Notes: generated by a model not told the origin, from the sequence alone. A DNA stretch of 62,000 nucleotides from Tubiluchus corallicola (GCA_030141605.1 JAQGDQ010000035.1:757501-819500), one strand, 5' to 3'; numbered from the stretch's first letter, positions 13,793-27,136 are shown. A program made the numbers and translations.

Positions 13793-14233
13793 TTTTTTGT
13801 AATGGCGTAGTTATTGTAAATATTTAGATAACATCAAAGTGTGATTTCCTTCACAAAAAGAAATGTTTCGCGGGGAAATTATTTTATACTAACTAATAAC
13901 CGCTCCAAATATTAATTTCCTTAATTCTAGAAAACTTTTTCCAGAAAATTCTTGTCAGAAAAAGCTTTACTGGAGAGATTATTTAGCAGAATTTTTTATG
14001 TAAATACCTTTGATAGACAATCATTGTTGTAATATTATTGGTTGGTGGTCGTTACCAATAATTAGACAGTTTTGCTTAATTAATAATGATCGGCAAATTC
14101 GCGGAATAGTCAGAACAAGAGCAGGGCGATTTTGGACTGCCTTTAGTTACGCCATAATTATGCTGTTGCCTGTTTTGTTGACATGTTTACTACACTGGGC
14201 AACCTGTAGGGTATCTTATGAGTGGAGCCGAGA
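13793..14233. other. 3' flank of the Ly6-type gene
   Basis: AT-rich sequence, presumably including the 3' UTR. No canonical AATAAA was found close after the stop, so the transcript end is unresolved. An open frame at 14010-14267 runs into the hAT element and is not a credible gene. Confidence 0.4.
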
Positions 14234-14731
14234 GTATACAGCAGGGGTGTGCAAATTGTCAGACTAGCCGGGCCACATTAAACTTTCCCGCAATTCCTGC
14301 GGGCCACAGGCAGTTTGATCAAGGAGCCAAGTACAGAAAGGCCTAATAACGATTTTTTTGCATCCGACCTGCGTACATCATTACTACTACACTCAAGAAA
14401 CTATTTTAGAAGTTATTAAAATTTATATTACAAACCATATAGTTCTACTTTCAGGACAGATAGTGGTAATTTCATTACAATGGATATTAGTAATGTGTAT
14501 CATACAGTCTGTGTAGTACAGTGACATAAAGCTACAACCGTCTTGTAAGGGTTAATGGCATCCGATCTAGTAGAAAAAACTACCCGCAATATCTTTGGGA
14601 TTGTGGCATGGACTTCAGCTGGATACACTCACTTAATCGCCCGGGCCGCACTTTCATTAGGTTGACAAATCTCTTCGCGGGCCGCACAAATTCTCTCGGC
14701 GGGCCGCAATTTGCACACCCCTGGTATACAG
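14234..14731. mobile_element. hAT-type MITE with perfect 8-bp target duplication
   Basis: The element spans 14242-14723 (482 bp). Its ends are exact 17-bp inverted copies, CAGGGGTGTGCAAATTG, and it is flanked on both sides by the direct repeat GTATACAG (14234-14241 and 14724-14731). An 8-bp duplication with CAGGGGTG ends is diagnostic of hAT elements. There is no transposase. Subterminal GGGCCGC/GCGGGCC motifs recur near both ends. A longer relative is at 27137-28069. Confidence 0.93.
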
Positions 14732-15509
14732 CGTTAATTGTAACGTAAATAATTGTGCTTTGGGTTATTGCAAAATTTAAAAATTCTGCAACGTACGTAA
14801 ATATCGCTTGTAAAACACCGCGGTCATACATGCGGTACCGCTTTTCTTTGTACACTATTTTTGTACACCGCGGTCATACATGCGGTCTTAGTTGCACAAC
14901 ATTAACCACAGTTTTTTTCATATAGATAAGTGAACATGTAGTCACTTATATAAGTTTGTGGTGTTGATAAGTGTTCGCCTATTTCTTTTAAATTAAAACT
15001 TAACAATTGAGAATGGATAGAGGAACTGTGATTTGGCTTGAAAATTTAGTGCAATTAAAGTAATCGACGAAGTAGGCTACTTTATAATCGCAATAATAAT
15101 TATACGATTATATTTTTATATACAAACGTTTTTATACGATAGACTTTTATAATACTTGTAGAGTGAGTATATTATTATTTTGTATTTCGCCAAAATTGAT
15201 TGTCTTGGATTGCCAGAACTATTTCATCATTATTGATGGATCCATTTGAAATAATAACTTAGTGTAACCTGTAAATATAAATAACTATTCATAATAAAGA
15301 CATTTTTACGTAGGTACGGTTTTCTTGTTTAATGTGTAATTTTTGTATCTATGAATCCCCAAAATATGGGGACTGGTCTTCGCAGACCCTGCTACAAGGC
15401 AAGACTTAAATTCAACCAATGTACTAGCTTAATTATTCATAATGCTAATTTAATGATGGTACAAACCCACAGGAGACTGGAACCAAACTTTAAAAAACAA
15501 CAAACGTGA
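14732..15509. other. Intergenic, no gene seen
   Basis: AT-rich. A short duplication, ACACCGCGGTCATACATGCGGT, occurs at about 14814 and 14865. No coding exon was recognised. Confidence 0.5.
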
Positions 15510-15900
15510 AAAGGTTGGGGCACAGGTTGGACTTGAACCAGGGATTTTCTGAATACAAGGCAGATGCCATAACGGCTAGACTACTGTGTTTGACACTGAT
15601 CACAGAAGCCCAGAATTTATACCTGGTAGGCAATGGGCAATTTGTGAATTTTTTGGCAGGAGCCAAGAACCAAAAATATTGAAGTATCTACTTGTGCATT
15701 GTCGGTAACCAAAAATGGCTTGGCGGAGGCGTCGGGCAAACAGTGTTGAACAACAGTAGCTTGTAGTCTACCAAAGGAACTAAAATTCTTGATAAGGCAA
15801 ATTGAAGGGTGTAAAATTTTCGCCCGAGTTTGACTGACTCCTAACCTAAGGGTTGCTGATGTGACAAAAAGTGACAAGTTCCTCTTCTAGTAGCTAGCAG
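15510..15900 (-). mobile_element. tRNA-like SINE head with adjoining repeat-like open frame
   Basis: Minus-strand 15595-15510 carries TAGTCTAGCCGTTATGGC (box-A-like) and TGGTTCAAGTCC (box-B-like), a tRNA-type promoter pair. Just upstream, 15877-15617 is an 86-codon minus-strand open frame rich in ordinary residues but without a family signature; it may be part of the same composite repeat or a chance frame. Confidence 0.45.
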
Positions 15901-16059
15901 CACATCATTCGAAATGTCTCAGTGAGACAAATAAGTTAACCCGAGATTAGTTGATCTCAGACTTGAAATCACAAGTTCAGGTTTCATTGAAAGAAATTGC
16001 AAAAAGTATTTAGGATGGCAAATACAAATACAAAAAGCTACACATTTAATTGAAAATAA

Positions 16060-17560
16060 CCGCAATTCCTTGTAAATAATAGCTGAACAGAATTATCTTA
16101 TTTTAGCAGGAGACCTAAACTGTGATCTAAACCGAAACACGGGCCAAGTACAAAAACCCAAGGAGTTTGTTAGCCAATACAATCTTATGTTCACCTTAGA
16201 CGTCAGTGGCACTGACATCAACTATATCTGTTTTAACAAAGGATTTAATACTTACTCTGTAATCGATCACTATAGATTCGAACAACTTGTTAAACTGCGT
16301 GGTTTTAACTAGTGTGAATCATAATATTGACAATATACCCGATCATTCACCTATTTCACTCATGATGAACTGTGAAATGATAACCAAAAATAAATGAGAG
16401 AATCTTCGTACCATTCTTGGTCAATAACAACTGAGCAAGCTTCAAACAACCATAAATCGAGTATTGATTCTAACTTGGTCGTCTTGAACATGCAATCCAT
16501 CTATATTATGATCAAATGCACCCAGGTAAATGATCATTACACTAAATTTGTCTAAATGCTGGGAACCTATACATACTAAAAACAGAGCCCGCGGGATCCA
16601 GATCTGGTAAATGCCGTGTTGTAGGATGGAATGAGCAAATGAAACCATTGAAGCAACAAGCTCTATTTTGGCACAGAATATAGCGCGAAAATGGTAAACC
16701 AGGAAACGGACTGCTGTGTAACATACGCAACAGCACCCGCGCTAAGTACCATCAGAAAATCAAAAAAGTTCCGCGAAATCAAGACGTAATTCGGAATCAA
16801 AAAATGACGGAAACAATGACGCAATAAGATAGCTGACCGTTCTGGCATGAAGACAGACGGTAATGCAGAACAAATAAAACCGTGAAATTGTTATGTACTA
16901 ATACAATCAATAAAATAACTAAAGATTCCCATAGCAATCTAGATTCAAAATGTAACTATATAGGGGGTAGCGTCAACCTATTGCTCCCTAAAGGTAACTG
17001 ATTGGATTATTTGTAGGAACACTAGGCTACGCAGACGATATTGTATTGCTTGCATCGAGTGTAATAAGTTTGAAAAAATGTTAAATCTTTGTGCTAAATT
17101 TGTGAATAAGAACGACATGCTGTTTAACATACCAAAATCCACATGTATTATGTTTAGACATTCTAGTGAATTACCTCGGATATCAATTAACAGTGCCATT
17201 TTAAATTGGCATAACGAAGTATCCCATTTAGGCCACCAACTTACGTATCATCAGTCTCAGTCTCCCGATGTGTAGTAAGGTGTATGTATGATTTGATTAA
17301 AGCTGTGAATGCATTACTGTATTTTTTCAAATCTGTGAGTAACAAACGTGTATTGCTTAAATTGTTTAATGCTTATTGCAAATTGATAATTGTCGAATAT
17401 CGAAAAGCACTGCGATGTATACTCGGCATACAATAATCTCATTCTACTGTGACGATAACGATGGCTGAAACTTCTTACGTTGAATGTTTAATAGCAAAGA
17501 GAATGTTTAAACTGCTGACATGTATAAATCGTTAAGTACTATTTTAAAAACAGTGTCACT
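16060..17560 (+). mobile_element. Degenerate LINE with endonuclease and reverse transcriptase remnants
   Basis: Around 16090 it reads LAGDLNCDLNRNTG, the GD(L/F)N motif of the LINE apurinic-type endonuclease. Around 17020-17270 it reads GYADDIVLLAS and, after frame breaks, NIPKSTCIMF, the catalytic YADD palm block and the following region. A C-terminal part (ALRCILGIQ) follows near 17405. Most of the fingers and palm between 16400 and 17000 are lost or scrambled. Dead element, plus strand. Confidence 0.8.
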
Positions 17561-19743
17561 TTTAAACATGAATTCTACTTGTACAACCCTAGGATTGAAT
17601 AGGATATTTATCGTACAAACTATTTCCAATTTTAATAATATAATCGCAGTATAAATGCTTATGAGCTGTACTGGCTTACTGAAGGGGAAACCACCTGCCT
17701 AGCTTTTCGTATGAAGAAATTCGTCAGATTTCCTATTTTATTATAACTAACTAATGTTTGCAAGGAATGACAGGCGGAATACCTCTAAAAATATGCCCGT
17801 TTTGCCCGCTTTTTACAAAACTTATAAAACTAAGCTGTAAAGAACCTTTGCTAAAGAAAATGCTTGTGCTAATAGACAAGAGGTGGAAGTGGTGTTGTTA
17901 GACAAATTAAACACTTCAATTCTTACTTACTCTAAGAGCCTGAATGCTCTGAATCTGCCTATCAAAATTTAATAATATTTCATATACATCCACCTGATGA
18001 TTGAAACTCTTTTCTATTATCTCTCAACAGTCATAGTGGATTTGTGGAGCATTTTTGCTGCTGATCTATGGATCGGTCTCAAAGCTTCAATTACCTTTCT
18101 CCCTGCCAAGGGCGCCTGTGCTCAGCTTCTGAAAATCTGTAGGTTTCCCATGTTGACAAATTTTGTTTTATTTTGGCCTTTAGGAGTTCAGGTCTTATGT
18201 TAGAATTTTAAATCCAAATCGATGCTTATAAGCGTGATGGGTATTCAACAAAGTGCTTAGTATTTGTTGGAATATCAGCTGCGTCACGTGTTTGCAAAGG
18301 ATTTATATTTCATTAAAATTGTGCTCGCTCAATATCTACGCTACACGTAAAAGGGCTAGGTCTGCCACGTGAAAATGGTTTGATTATGTAATTAAACGAG
18401 TGACCATTTCTGTAAGTTTTTGATTGTTTTTCAACAAGTTTGAGTTAACCGTTAGGTCACAATTTCAAACGTGTGTTTAGTTTAATTTAAACATAATTTA
18501 TTGGTTTGCGCTTGTGCAAATCAGCTAATATAATACTCTCTTCATGCAAAATGGACTATGCAATTACAAAGTCAACTATGTAAGGTTAACTAAACAATTA
18601 TACAACCCACGCATTTGAACATTCTGTTGACACATAGGTTAATCATTTGATGCAAAAATGCGTGTAAAGCGTAGAAAGCACGGAGATCATAGGTATATGT
18701 TCAGAGGCTAGTTTAATATTTGAGAAATTTGCATTTTCGGGTGTCAGAAGTAAAATATCAAAAAATAGGGCAAAAATAAAAAATAGGGCACTTTTTTGTG
18801 TATGAGAGAGCTAAAATCAACAAAATAAATCTTCTGTACACCAGTAGCAATCAAAAATGCATAGCTTTCAATTTTAATTTCTTTGGTGTAAAAGACATAT
18901 GACATGCTACTGTGTTATTGAGAGTAGTACTACTAACCGCGTTTCTGTTTATGCTAATGTTAAAAACTCTCTGCGGAAAGGAAGATAGGAGATTTTGCAA
19001 ACTTGTGTGAATTTGCAGAATGCGTGAGAAGAGACATCTGATGCATGACCCAGTAAGTAAGGCCTAACATGAGAGAATTGGCAAGGAGTATTGACCTTTG
19101 TTGTACTGTCATGTCTTGTGATACCTGTAATACTTTCATTTTATCCCATTTTATCCATTAATCCATTTTATCAGTAATGTCTGGAGTAGTGAAAATAAAG
19201 TTGGCAAAGAGTGTATGAAGACAAGATTTCCTTTATTTGAATCAGTGATATATACATTCTGTGCCAACTTCATGTTGCTACTCCAATACATTAATTCTCT
19301 TCCCATGTAGATACTTTTCTTCTATTTTACTTATAATTAATTAATTCTTCAAAAGTTGATAGACAAATTGTTTAACTTTGACATTTCACTTTAATATTAG
19401 GTGCCCATCTTTCAAGCCCTGTTTACACTATGGAGAACATGCATCCTGGATCTTCTTAATCCCCACACTTAGTGGCTTTGTCTTCTTGTAGTCTTGTTTA
19501 CACTACAAGTAGATGTTTGGACACAAAACTTTTTCTCCTCTTTTTCAAAAATACACTGGTAGTGTCCCAGCATGCGATGAAAAGTGCTTTCTTCAGGATT
19601 CTAGCAGAGAGTAGTAGAAAGTAACTACATGGCATAAGTAAGCAAAGATACTTACATGTGGCTAGATGCCAGTTAATCTAAATAGAGGTTTAAATCTTTG
19701 AAATTGAGTACATAGAAATCGAGTAGAAATGTTAATTTTGTAC
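17561..19743. other. Non-coding stretch with one dispersed repeat
   Basis: No gene was recognised. Open frame 17997-18203 has no signature. The part at about 19415-19600 (CTGTTTACACTA, then GGATCTTCTTAA) resembles 24655-24870 and is probably a dispersed repeat. Confidence 0.45.
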
Positions 19744-20398
19744 TAGCAAAGGCTCCGCAAAAAATTTTGCATATAAATTCACTTATAATCAATAATACGC
19801 GAACATCATACATAGTCCTCATTTATAATGCAAAGCCAGTAGCAGCTTTTACTGAATTAAAGTTATAAGCAGAGTATAATAGGTGACATCAGAACAATGG
19901 CTTTGCGTTAGCAGTTTTCCAAGCGAAAATCGCCCGAAATGGAACATCTAGTTAATTCGTCGGCACTCCTCTTGGTGGACGTGTCCTAAAATATAGCCCA
20001 CATCATCGTGTAGCCCTGTTCTTCCTCCTTCTATATATCTCCTTTCAAGAGTCTCGTCAGGCGCTGCTAGAACATTTTTTCTGCAGGCTATTTGGTCAAA
20101 ATTTCGAAAAAATCGTGAGTTGGGTCCGGGAAAACGTCCGTTACGGGACGCCGTGGCCCTCTCGCGAATTTTATATATGCCTACTACACCCACCGCTGAA
20201 CGGGCTATCTATCCATAGCCAGCACCACCCATGGCCCATTCCCGTTCTTAAGATCTTAGACGTATGTTTTGCAAAAAAATGACCGAAAAATGGCCATTCG
20301 AAAAATAAACCCCCAATGGCACGACACTAAATCGAGACCTTTCGTTTGATGCATAGATCGCTGCAAATGGTGCTGTCGTTGGAGCTGTAGCCTTGAAT

Positions 20399-20460
<62 letters not shown>
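19744..20460 (+). repeat. Repeat unit A ending in (TA)30
   Basis: Starts TAGCAAAGGCTCCGCAAAAA and ends GAATCT followed by a 60-bp pure TA tract (20401-20460). The first 405 bases match unit B (20515-20909) over their whole length with many small differences; 20150-20400 is absent from B. The family is not recognised. The shared TA tail suggests copies of one element. Confidence 0.75.
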
Positions 20461-20462
<2 letters not shown>

Positions 20463-20514
20463 AGATTTATGTATTAATTCTATCAGTAGAATTAATATAT
20501 AGACTAGCAATGGC

Positions 20515-20932
20515 CTTGCAAAAAATTTTGCGCATAAATCCACTTATAATCAACAATGCGCGAACATCCTACCTACCTAGTGTTCGTTTATTTTCCTAAC
20601 GCTAAGCCAGCAGCTTTTACTGAATTAGAGCTGTAAGGTTATAGGCAGAGTATAATGGATGACATCACAACAATGGCTTGCGTCAGCAGTTTTCTAAGCA
20701 AAAATTGCCAAAAATAGAACATGTAATTAACTCCTCGCTACTCCTCTCAGTGGACGTGTCCTAAAATGCAGCCCATAGCCTTGTTTTTTGTTTGTCCTCT
20801 TTCTAAAGAGCCATTTTTCTCCTTCTGGCACCAGGCCCCGCTAGAACGTTTTTTCCGCATGCTGTTTGGTAAAATTTCGAAAAAATCTGGAGTAACGCCC
20901 GTTACGGGATCGAATCTTATATATATATATTA
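20515..20932 (+). repeat. Repeat unit B, internally deleted copy of unit A
   Basis: Starts TAGCAATGGCCTTGCAAAAA, follows unit A in the same direction, then jumps to ATCGAATCTTATATATATATA. It ends only about 90 bases upstream of the RNF7 start codon. Confidence 0.75.
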
Positions 20933-20960
20933 AGCCCATACCAGTGAAATTAATATATAC

Positions 20961-20985
20961 GATTTTCTTTTTCATCTGTGCCCAG
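20961..20985 (+). promoter_or_regulatory. Candidate 3' splice site in the RNF7 5' UTR
   Basis: A strong pyrimidine tract ending CTGTGCCCAG lies 35 bases before the RNF7 ATG. It looks like an acceptor, which would place the true first exon and promoter upstream of the repeats. Inference only; a plain 5' UTR is equally possible. Confidence 0.35.
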
Positions 20986-21020
20986 TTATGTCTACCTAAC
21001 TTGTACTGTTTAAGAATAAG

Positions 21021-23845
21021 ATGACGGACGATGATAGCAAACAAGACAGAGAATCTATGGATGTTGGTGGCGATGGTGATCTTAATGAGAAGAAAGCTGA
21101 TAAGATATTTACATTAAAAAAGTGGAACCTTGTTGCAATGTGGAGCTGGGATGTGGAATGTGATACATGTGCCATTTGCCGTGTACAAGTAATGGGTAAG
21201 TAGATATTCGAAGGCCAGGAAACTAGGCAATTTTTGGGGGTATTTATAGCCCTGCTTTTTCAGAATCCAGTAATCTGTCATCTGTCTGCCTTTGATGACT
21301 TGACTTTTTTGATGGCCATTTTATATGCATAACCAGTATTTATAAATATTATTTGTAATATATGGCAGTATATAACCTTTTGCAATAAAAGCTATAAGCA
21401 ATAGTACAGAACAACGTATTACACCAAAGTATTGTTGTCACAACAGAGAATCATCACATCTTTATTTATTTTTTATAGCATTTGTTCGTACTCTTGTATA
21501 CGGTACAACGTATGTACACAAAATATTTGTTAAAGCAAAGTAAAAAAATAATAAAAAACATTTTGTGTGGAAGTCTCATGTAGCTAACATGTTTGAATAA
21601 ACATAAGTGGAGCAGTGACTCTTGAATTAATTTCTTTCGGAGAACTGATGCCTGAATAGCCTTGAAATTCACCTGACCTTGACCTCACTAAGCTTATTGG
21701 AGATATCTTGAAAGACAGAAGGGGGTCTAGGATTATCCAAGAACATGCCATGTATTGCTATTCAATACAGGCAACCTCGTGACACGTCTGTTAGATGTGT
21801 AGGCACATCTTGAGTTCTTCATGTCACTACATTTATCATATTCCTTAAAACTGCAGGTTGCACAAGACACAAAGCATCTATTTTAAGGCATGATAGGTTC
21901 TATTTCAAGCATATTAATTTTAAGGACATTATAGGTTCTCTATTGTTTTAGCAAACTTTAATGTCATAAATGATTTTATATTGCTACTCCCATACTTTTG
22001 TATCCCCCTAGCAAATGTTTATTTACCACCCTGTACATTGTATTCAAAATGTTTTTTAGTTAAAATCATTTGTTTGTAAGTTCCATATGATGAAATACAA
22101 TAACAATAAGAAGTATTGCGAGTTTTGAATGTTCAACATTAATAAAGGTTATGATTAGCCAACTACACTAGTTAGTAAAATAAGCAAATGCAAACGCATT
22201 ACTAATAAAATGTTTTCTATGTTTCCTATTACCTAAAAAACATTTTGATTCTAAAATTTAATAAGAGAAATTCTGTTCTTAATTGATAATGTGATAATGT
22301 TGCAGTTGAGGTTATGTATCTGTTCTCTAACTTATTTGGATTATTACTATCTTACTGTGTTAGATGTTTTCTGATTAATAATCAGTTCGCAGTTTCCTTT
22401 ACTGGAAGTAGTGCTTTTTAAAATGTGATGCAAAGTCGTGCAGCATAATAGTTGACAGTAAGAATCACTTAGTTTTTTATTTTCAGACACTTGTCTTCGA
22501 TGTCAAGCAGAAAATAAGCAACAAGAATGTGTTGGTAGGCAATTTATTTCAGTATTTTAGTTATGTTAGTGATGTGCTATCAGTAAATTCATTTTGAGTG
22601 AAAATTTTTGTTTTAGGAAGTTGCCTTTCATGAAAGAATTTACATGTCAGTATCTGTAACAATCATACTTATTATTAAGTATAATAAGTTTACATCTTCA
22701 CCTCACATTCTCTAATTTATGTCAATATCAGAATTGGAAAATTCTTTGCAAATTAAAGAAATATTTCATTAAAATTTTCTTAATTATGTGCATTGGGTTA
22801 TTATAGAAGTTCTTTTTTAACATGTGGTTGTACATGTAAAAAAAAGAACTATATAAAATGTAAAGAACTTTTGCATGCATTGAATTTATTGACCATATTT
22901 TATTGATAGCTGAATATGTGTCAGTGAAAATTTTGTAGTCCATTTGCTACTGTAGTCCATTTACACAAGTGGTGCAAAAACAAAATTGAAATTAGTTGTA
23001 CTATTTCGTTTATGGATATCTATAAATAAAAGGGTATTAAAATTCTGATTTACAAAATATGCTAGTGTTCTATTGACAGTGATGAAGATCTTCCACTTCA
23101 GGACTAATTGAAGATTAAGAATGTCCCCTCTTTCTTTCAGAATGTTCATTATATATCTATGTCTTTCTAAAAATTATGTTTAATAACTTGCTTAGTAACT
23201 GTAATTTTCAATTCATCTCGCTGCCTTAAGAGGAACTATACTTCAAGTTTGTAATGCAGTTTTATTTATCTGTTAAGAGGTTTGCTGAACTCAGTAAATG
23301 CTCATAATTAGATTAGTGATTCCTCTCAAGTTGTCTGTGTTCGTTCGTACTATTAATATTGGACTCGAAAAGAAGAGTAAGTAGCTTAGCTCAGATTGCC
23401 AATGATCCGTTCAAAAATGAGGACATAAAAATGTGAAATATTCACAACTTTAATTGACTTTAACAATTTACGAGGTGCTTATCTTTCTTTGCTGAATTTT
23501 TCCAACAGTTTTCATGAATATTAAAATAAGCCCAACGTCTTAAGAGGTTAAAATAAGCCCAACGTCTTAAGAGGCATGTCTATTTTAATAGGAAAGTCCA
23601 GCTTCCTTAGCAATGCGGTGATATTGCCGGTGTGCAATAACGTCACTGTGCATAAGAGTGAAATATTGTGTTTTTTTATCGTTGTGGTTATTACTTTATC
23701 ATTTTTAAATATTTTTTTTGTTTTAGTTGTCTGGGGAGATTGCAATCATTCATTTCATAATTGCTGTATGTCTCTGTGGTTAAAGCAAAACAATCGGTGT
23801 CCATTGTGTCAACAAGAATGGGGTTTACAGACCACTGGCAAGTAG
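21021..23845 (+). CDS. RNF7: RING-box protein 2 (RNF7/RBX2/SAG)
   Basis: Catalytic RING subunit of cullin-RING ubiquitin ligases, mainly CUL5-type; it recruits the E2 and promotes neddylation. Exons 21021-21195, 22487-22534 and 23727-23845 join in phase 1 at both introns to give 113 residues, by recall the same length as human RNF7. Residues 1-27 are the variable acidic N-terminus; 28-58 are the conserved cullin-binding strand (FTLKKWNLVAMWSWDVECDT). The RING-H2 zinc ligands are intact: Cys50, Cys53, Cys61, Cys64, Cys73, Cys80, His82, His85, Cys87/88, Cys99 and Cys102, ending CPLCQQEW. The RBX2-type wording CAICRVQVMD and VVVWGDCNHSFHNCC separates it from RBX1. The start is the first ATG giving the normal family N-terminus. 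Looks fully functional. Confidence 0.97.
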
Positions 23846-26800
23846 CAGCTTGAAACTATTAAAACATGAAAATGCTGGTGTTTCTTTGGTGTGCTCGCAA
23901 AAATGAAGTTTTTTGCTACTTTTTGACTATAGTTTTTGTGAATTGTTAAGTAAAAACTGATTTAACAACCCACTGTTATACTACTATTTGAGTGAAAACA
24001 TGACCACAATGAAAGGAAATGTGGAAACTCAGGGGATGGGTTTGGATTTGACAACAATGCCATGACCAGACTACACTGCTGCCTGTAATGTAGTCTATTG
24101 TCTTTACATTGCTATCCAAATTCCAAAGATGCCTATCTCAAATCCAGACTCAAGCACAAGTTCTGTCATTTAGAATATAATTTCACCAAAATATGAAACT
24201 CGTTCATTAATGGTTAATGATATTAACTACACTTTCTAATTATTTGATTACTGCTAAAAGGATCACTCTTGTTCAGACATTTTTAGCAAAAACAATTTGC
24301 CTTTGTCTTAAATAAAACTGTCACAGTATAACCCGTTACTGATTGTATCAGTGTTGAGGAAATAGTAGAAGTTAACTAATTTTTTCTAGTGTAGTTCTAA
24401 AAACTTGTGATAAAATAGTTGTCAGGAAACATTTGCTTCTTTATCACACTGTGTCCTTAAAATTATTTATTGCTACATGCAAAAATAAAAGAGAATCTTG
24501 ATGTCAAATTGAATGAAACATCTTACTGTATAAGTGTTTTGCATGATTGCATATTTCGAGTTCTTAAGTCAATATGATGTTATTGCTTTCAAGTCAACTG
24601 CATGTTATAATACAACTATAGCACTAGCTTGTACGCTTTAGAGAAACTGTGATACGTCTTGGATCTTCTTAAAACCTTTCACACCCTTAATGACTTTTTT
24701 TCACTTATAACCTTTGTTTAAACTACGTGTAGAAATGTGTCAGTGAAATTACCGCCATCGCCCCCACATGCAATGAGTACTGCATGGTCAGAGCTGTATT
24801 GTACCAGCAGAGTACAGCCTAAAGACGCGTGATGGGTGTATGTCGTGTAAACATTAACAAATTAATCTGGGTCCTGGATGCGTATATACCGAGATCTCAC
24901 ATGGAGTTACATACTTGGAGGGTGTAGGTAGTCATGGAAAATCCACTAATCGTAGTTGTGTTTTTGGTGTTGTGTGTTTAGATCTGGATGAAAAAAATCA
25001 CAACAAGTAGAGAATATCTTTTGCCTAGTGTGAATAGGTTTATGCTAAACCACGAGTTATTAACTGGTATAAGCCCAGGAGCTGACATCACACGAAGCAG
25101 TGCATAGAAAACATTAACAGATGGGCATCAGTGTTTAGAAAATACTTGGATTCTCAGGTAAACAAAGCAAAATGTTACAATATGTGAAATGAGTCACTCT
25201 TAAAGTAGAGAAAATCTGCTAAATTTCAGCATATTATAGATGAGTACTCGAGGATTTTTTCAAATTGATAATAATACTTTCCTTTTCGCTGTAGTATATT
25301 TTGTAAACACATATGGTGATAATTTGTTTTTCTCCCTAATTTGTAAGGATTTAGGAATGCATTAGGTATTTTTTGTGTTAACTACAAACAAAATTAGGGA
25401 TGTCTGTTATTTTGTGCACTCTTTTGCCTATAATTCCCAGCAGAGATAAAAAAGTACAACTCAGTAACTTAGTTAGTTACTGAGAAATTGGAATAATAAC
25501 TAGTTGACAATGTTTCTGATGTTGTCAGAAACTGAAGATTTTGCACTGTAGTTATAAAATTGAGCCTTAAAGATGAAAAGATGACAATTTCCTTGAAAGT
25601 GCTTCTTTTCTTTTATTGAATTCACCTTGCTTGAATACATGGGAAGTTCATTTCACAATGAAACCTCAGCATTTAAATATTCAGCCCATCACCCATGGGT
25701 CAAAGGTCAACCAATCTTGGCACAACTCATATCATTCAATTTCTCTCTTAGCGACCTTTCATTTGATATATAACAAGCTACTTTTGGTGGTCCATGGAAT
25801 GCATTTGTCCCCTCGATCCCTATTTTGCCCTCCCTCCTTAGACCCAGCCACTCCGGTCACGTGTATACGCAGATAACTTTGCACAGTGAGTGTACCCTGT
25901 GAGTTTTGTGTCCCTAGCTCTCAGGATGTAAAAGGTCACCAATTGGAGGACCCCAAATTTTGCATTCTGGCCCCCTCCCTCAGGTGTTTAAAACTTGCCA
26001 GTTTTGTAAAACCCCAGGTGCACATCTACCATATAGTACCCAAATACTTGTGAAAAAATTTAGAAAAAACCGAAAGCTCTAGGAGGAGAGGAAAGGAAAA
26101 AGCCCTAGAAAAGGAAAAACGTCCTAAAGGAAAAAGTGACCGACGCCCACTGCCCTTCTTCCTTGACCAGTGGTCAGTGGTCCCCGGCCCGGGGCTACCA
26201 ACCCTGCGTGTTTGGTGACCCTAGCTTGCAAGACTTAGGAGTTATTAAGTGTTAAAGTTGCGAAGAATAAATAAGAATAAATTTTAACTCAATAAATAAA
26301 TAACTCAATGAAAAACAGTAAGATTGCTGTAGCAAAATCTTAACTACAGCCCGTTAATTTTAGTAAGAAAGTAATGAGTGACATGGCGTAACAGGAGGGA
26401 ACAAAAGCAATTTTTTGGCTGAATTTTTTCGGGGTAAGTTTTTTCTCAGCAGTTGACCGTGTTCTGATGGCCGCCCTTTGTCACCCTTGAGCATTTTGAG
26501 ATATTCGTCTAAGTGTTACATTGAAAAAAGCGTGTGCTGTGACATACCAAAATTATCTTGATAAGGCAAATGAAACTGCAACTGACATAGATTTAACATT
26601 GATACCCTGTTTTTGATATGGAAAATTCAAAAACTGACGCTACAACTCGTACATAATACATTAATTGCATACAATAATTATTAATTTTGCGATAACATTT
26701 TGCTATATTAAGTTCAAGCGTGCTGTTTCACAAAATTATAACTGATTTAGTTTAGTAACAGTTAGAAATTTGAAAATTCTGCCGCAGTTATCAGTAAAAC

Positions 26801-27136
26801 TGTAATAATTGCTACTATGCCTTGCTGTTGACCTACTTTTGTATCTTAGCTGGGCATCCGTGTCATACGAAGACGCAGATGCGTGGAGTTGTACTTTACA
26901 ACATAGTTGCTTCAAAGTTGCTTCACAGAAGTGTGGGTGGTTAATTTAATAAAACTTGCATTCAGTTTACATGAGCTGAAAGAAAAGGCAACTGGTCGGC
27001 ATTTACTTTTCGTCAGTGAAATGATGCCTTACTTTTTTGTTGTTGGTTATGCAGGCCGGGTATGGGCTTCATTATGTCAGAGCTATGGAATGTCTTCCTG
27101 ATGTGTTTTCACATTAGAGAAAGGCAGCCATGACTT
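23846..27136. other. RNF7 3' UTR and intergenic sequence
   Basis: The first 500-650 bases are probably 3' UTR. 24655-24870 resembles 19415-19600 (dispersed repeat). 25600-26200 is unusually C-rich for the region (runs such as GGCCCCCTCCCTC) and may be an unrecognised repeat. No splice-flanked coding exon was recognised. Confidence 0.45.
24311..24316 (+). promoter_or_regulatory. Candidate polyadenylation signal of RNF7
   Basis: AATAAA 466 bases after the stop; another AATAAA occurs near 24485. Either could end the transcript. Confidence 0.35.

Noticed and set aside
23548-23845. A single-exon plus-strand gene starting at 23576
   Set aside because: The 5' part is intron; only 23727-23845 is coding, as the third exon of RNF7.
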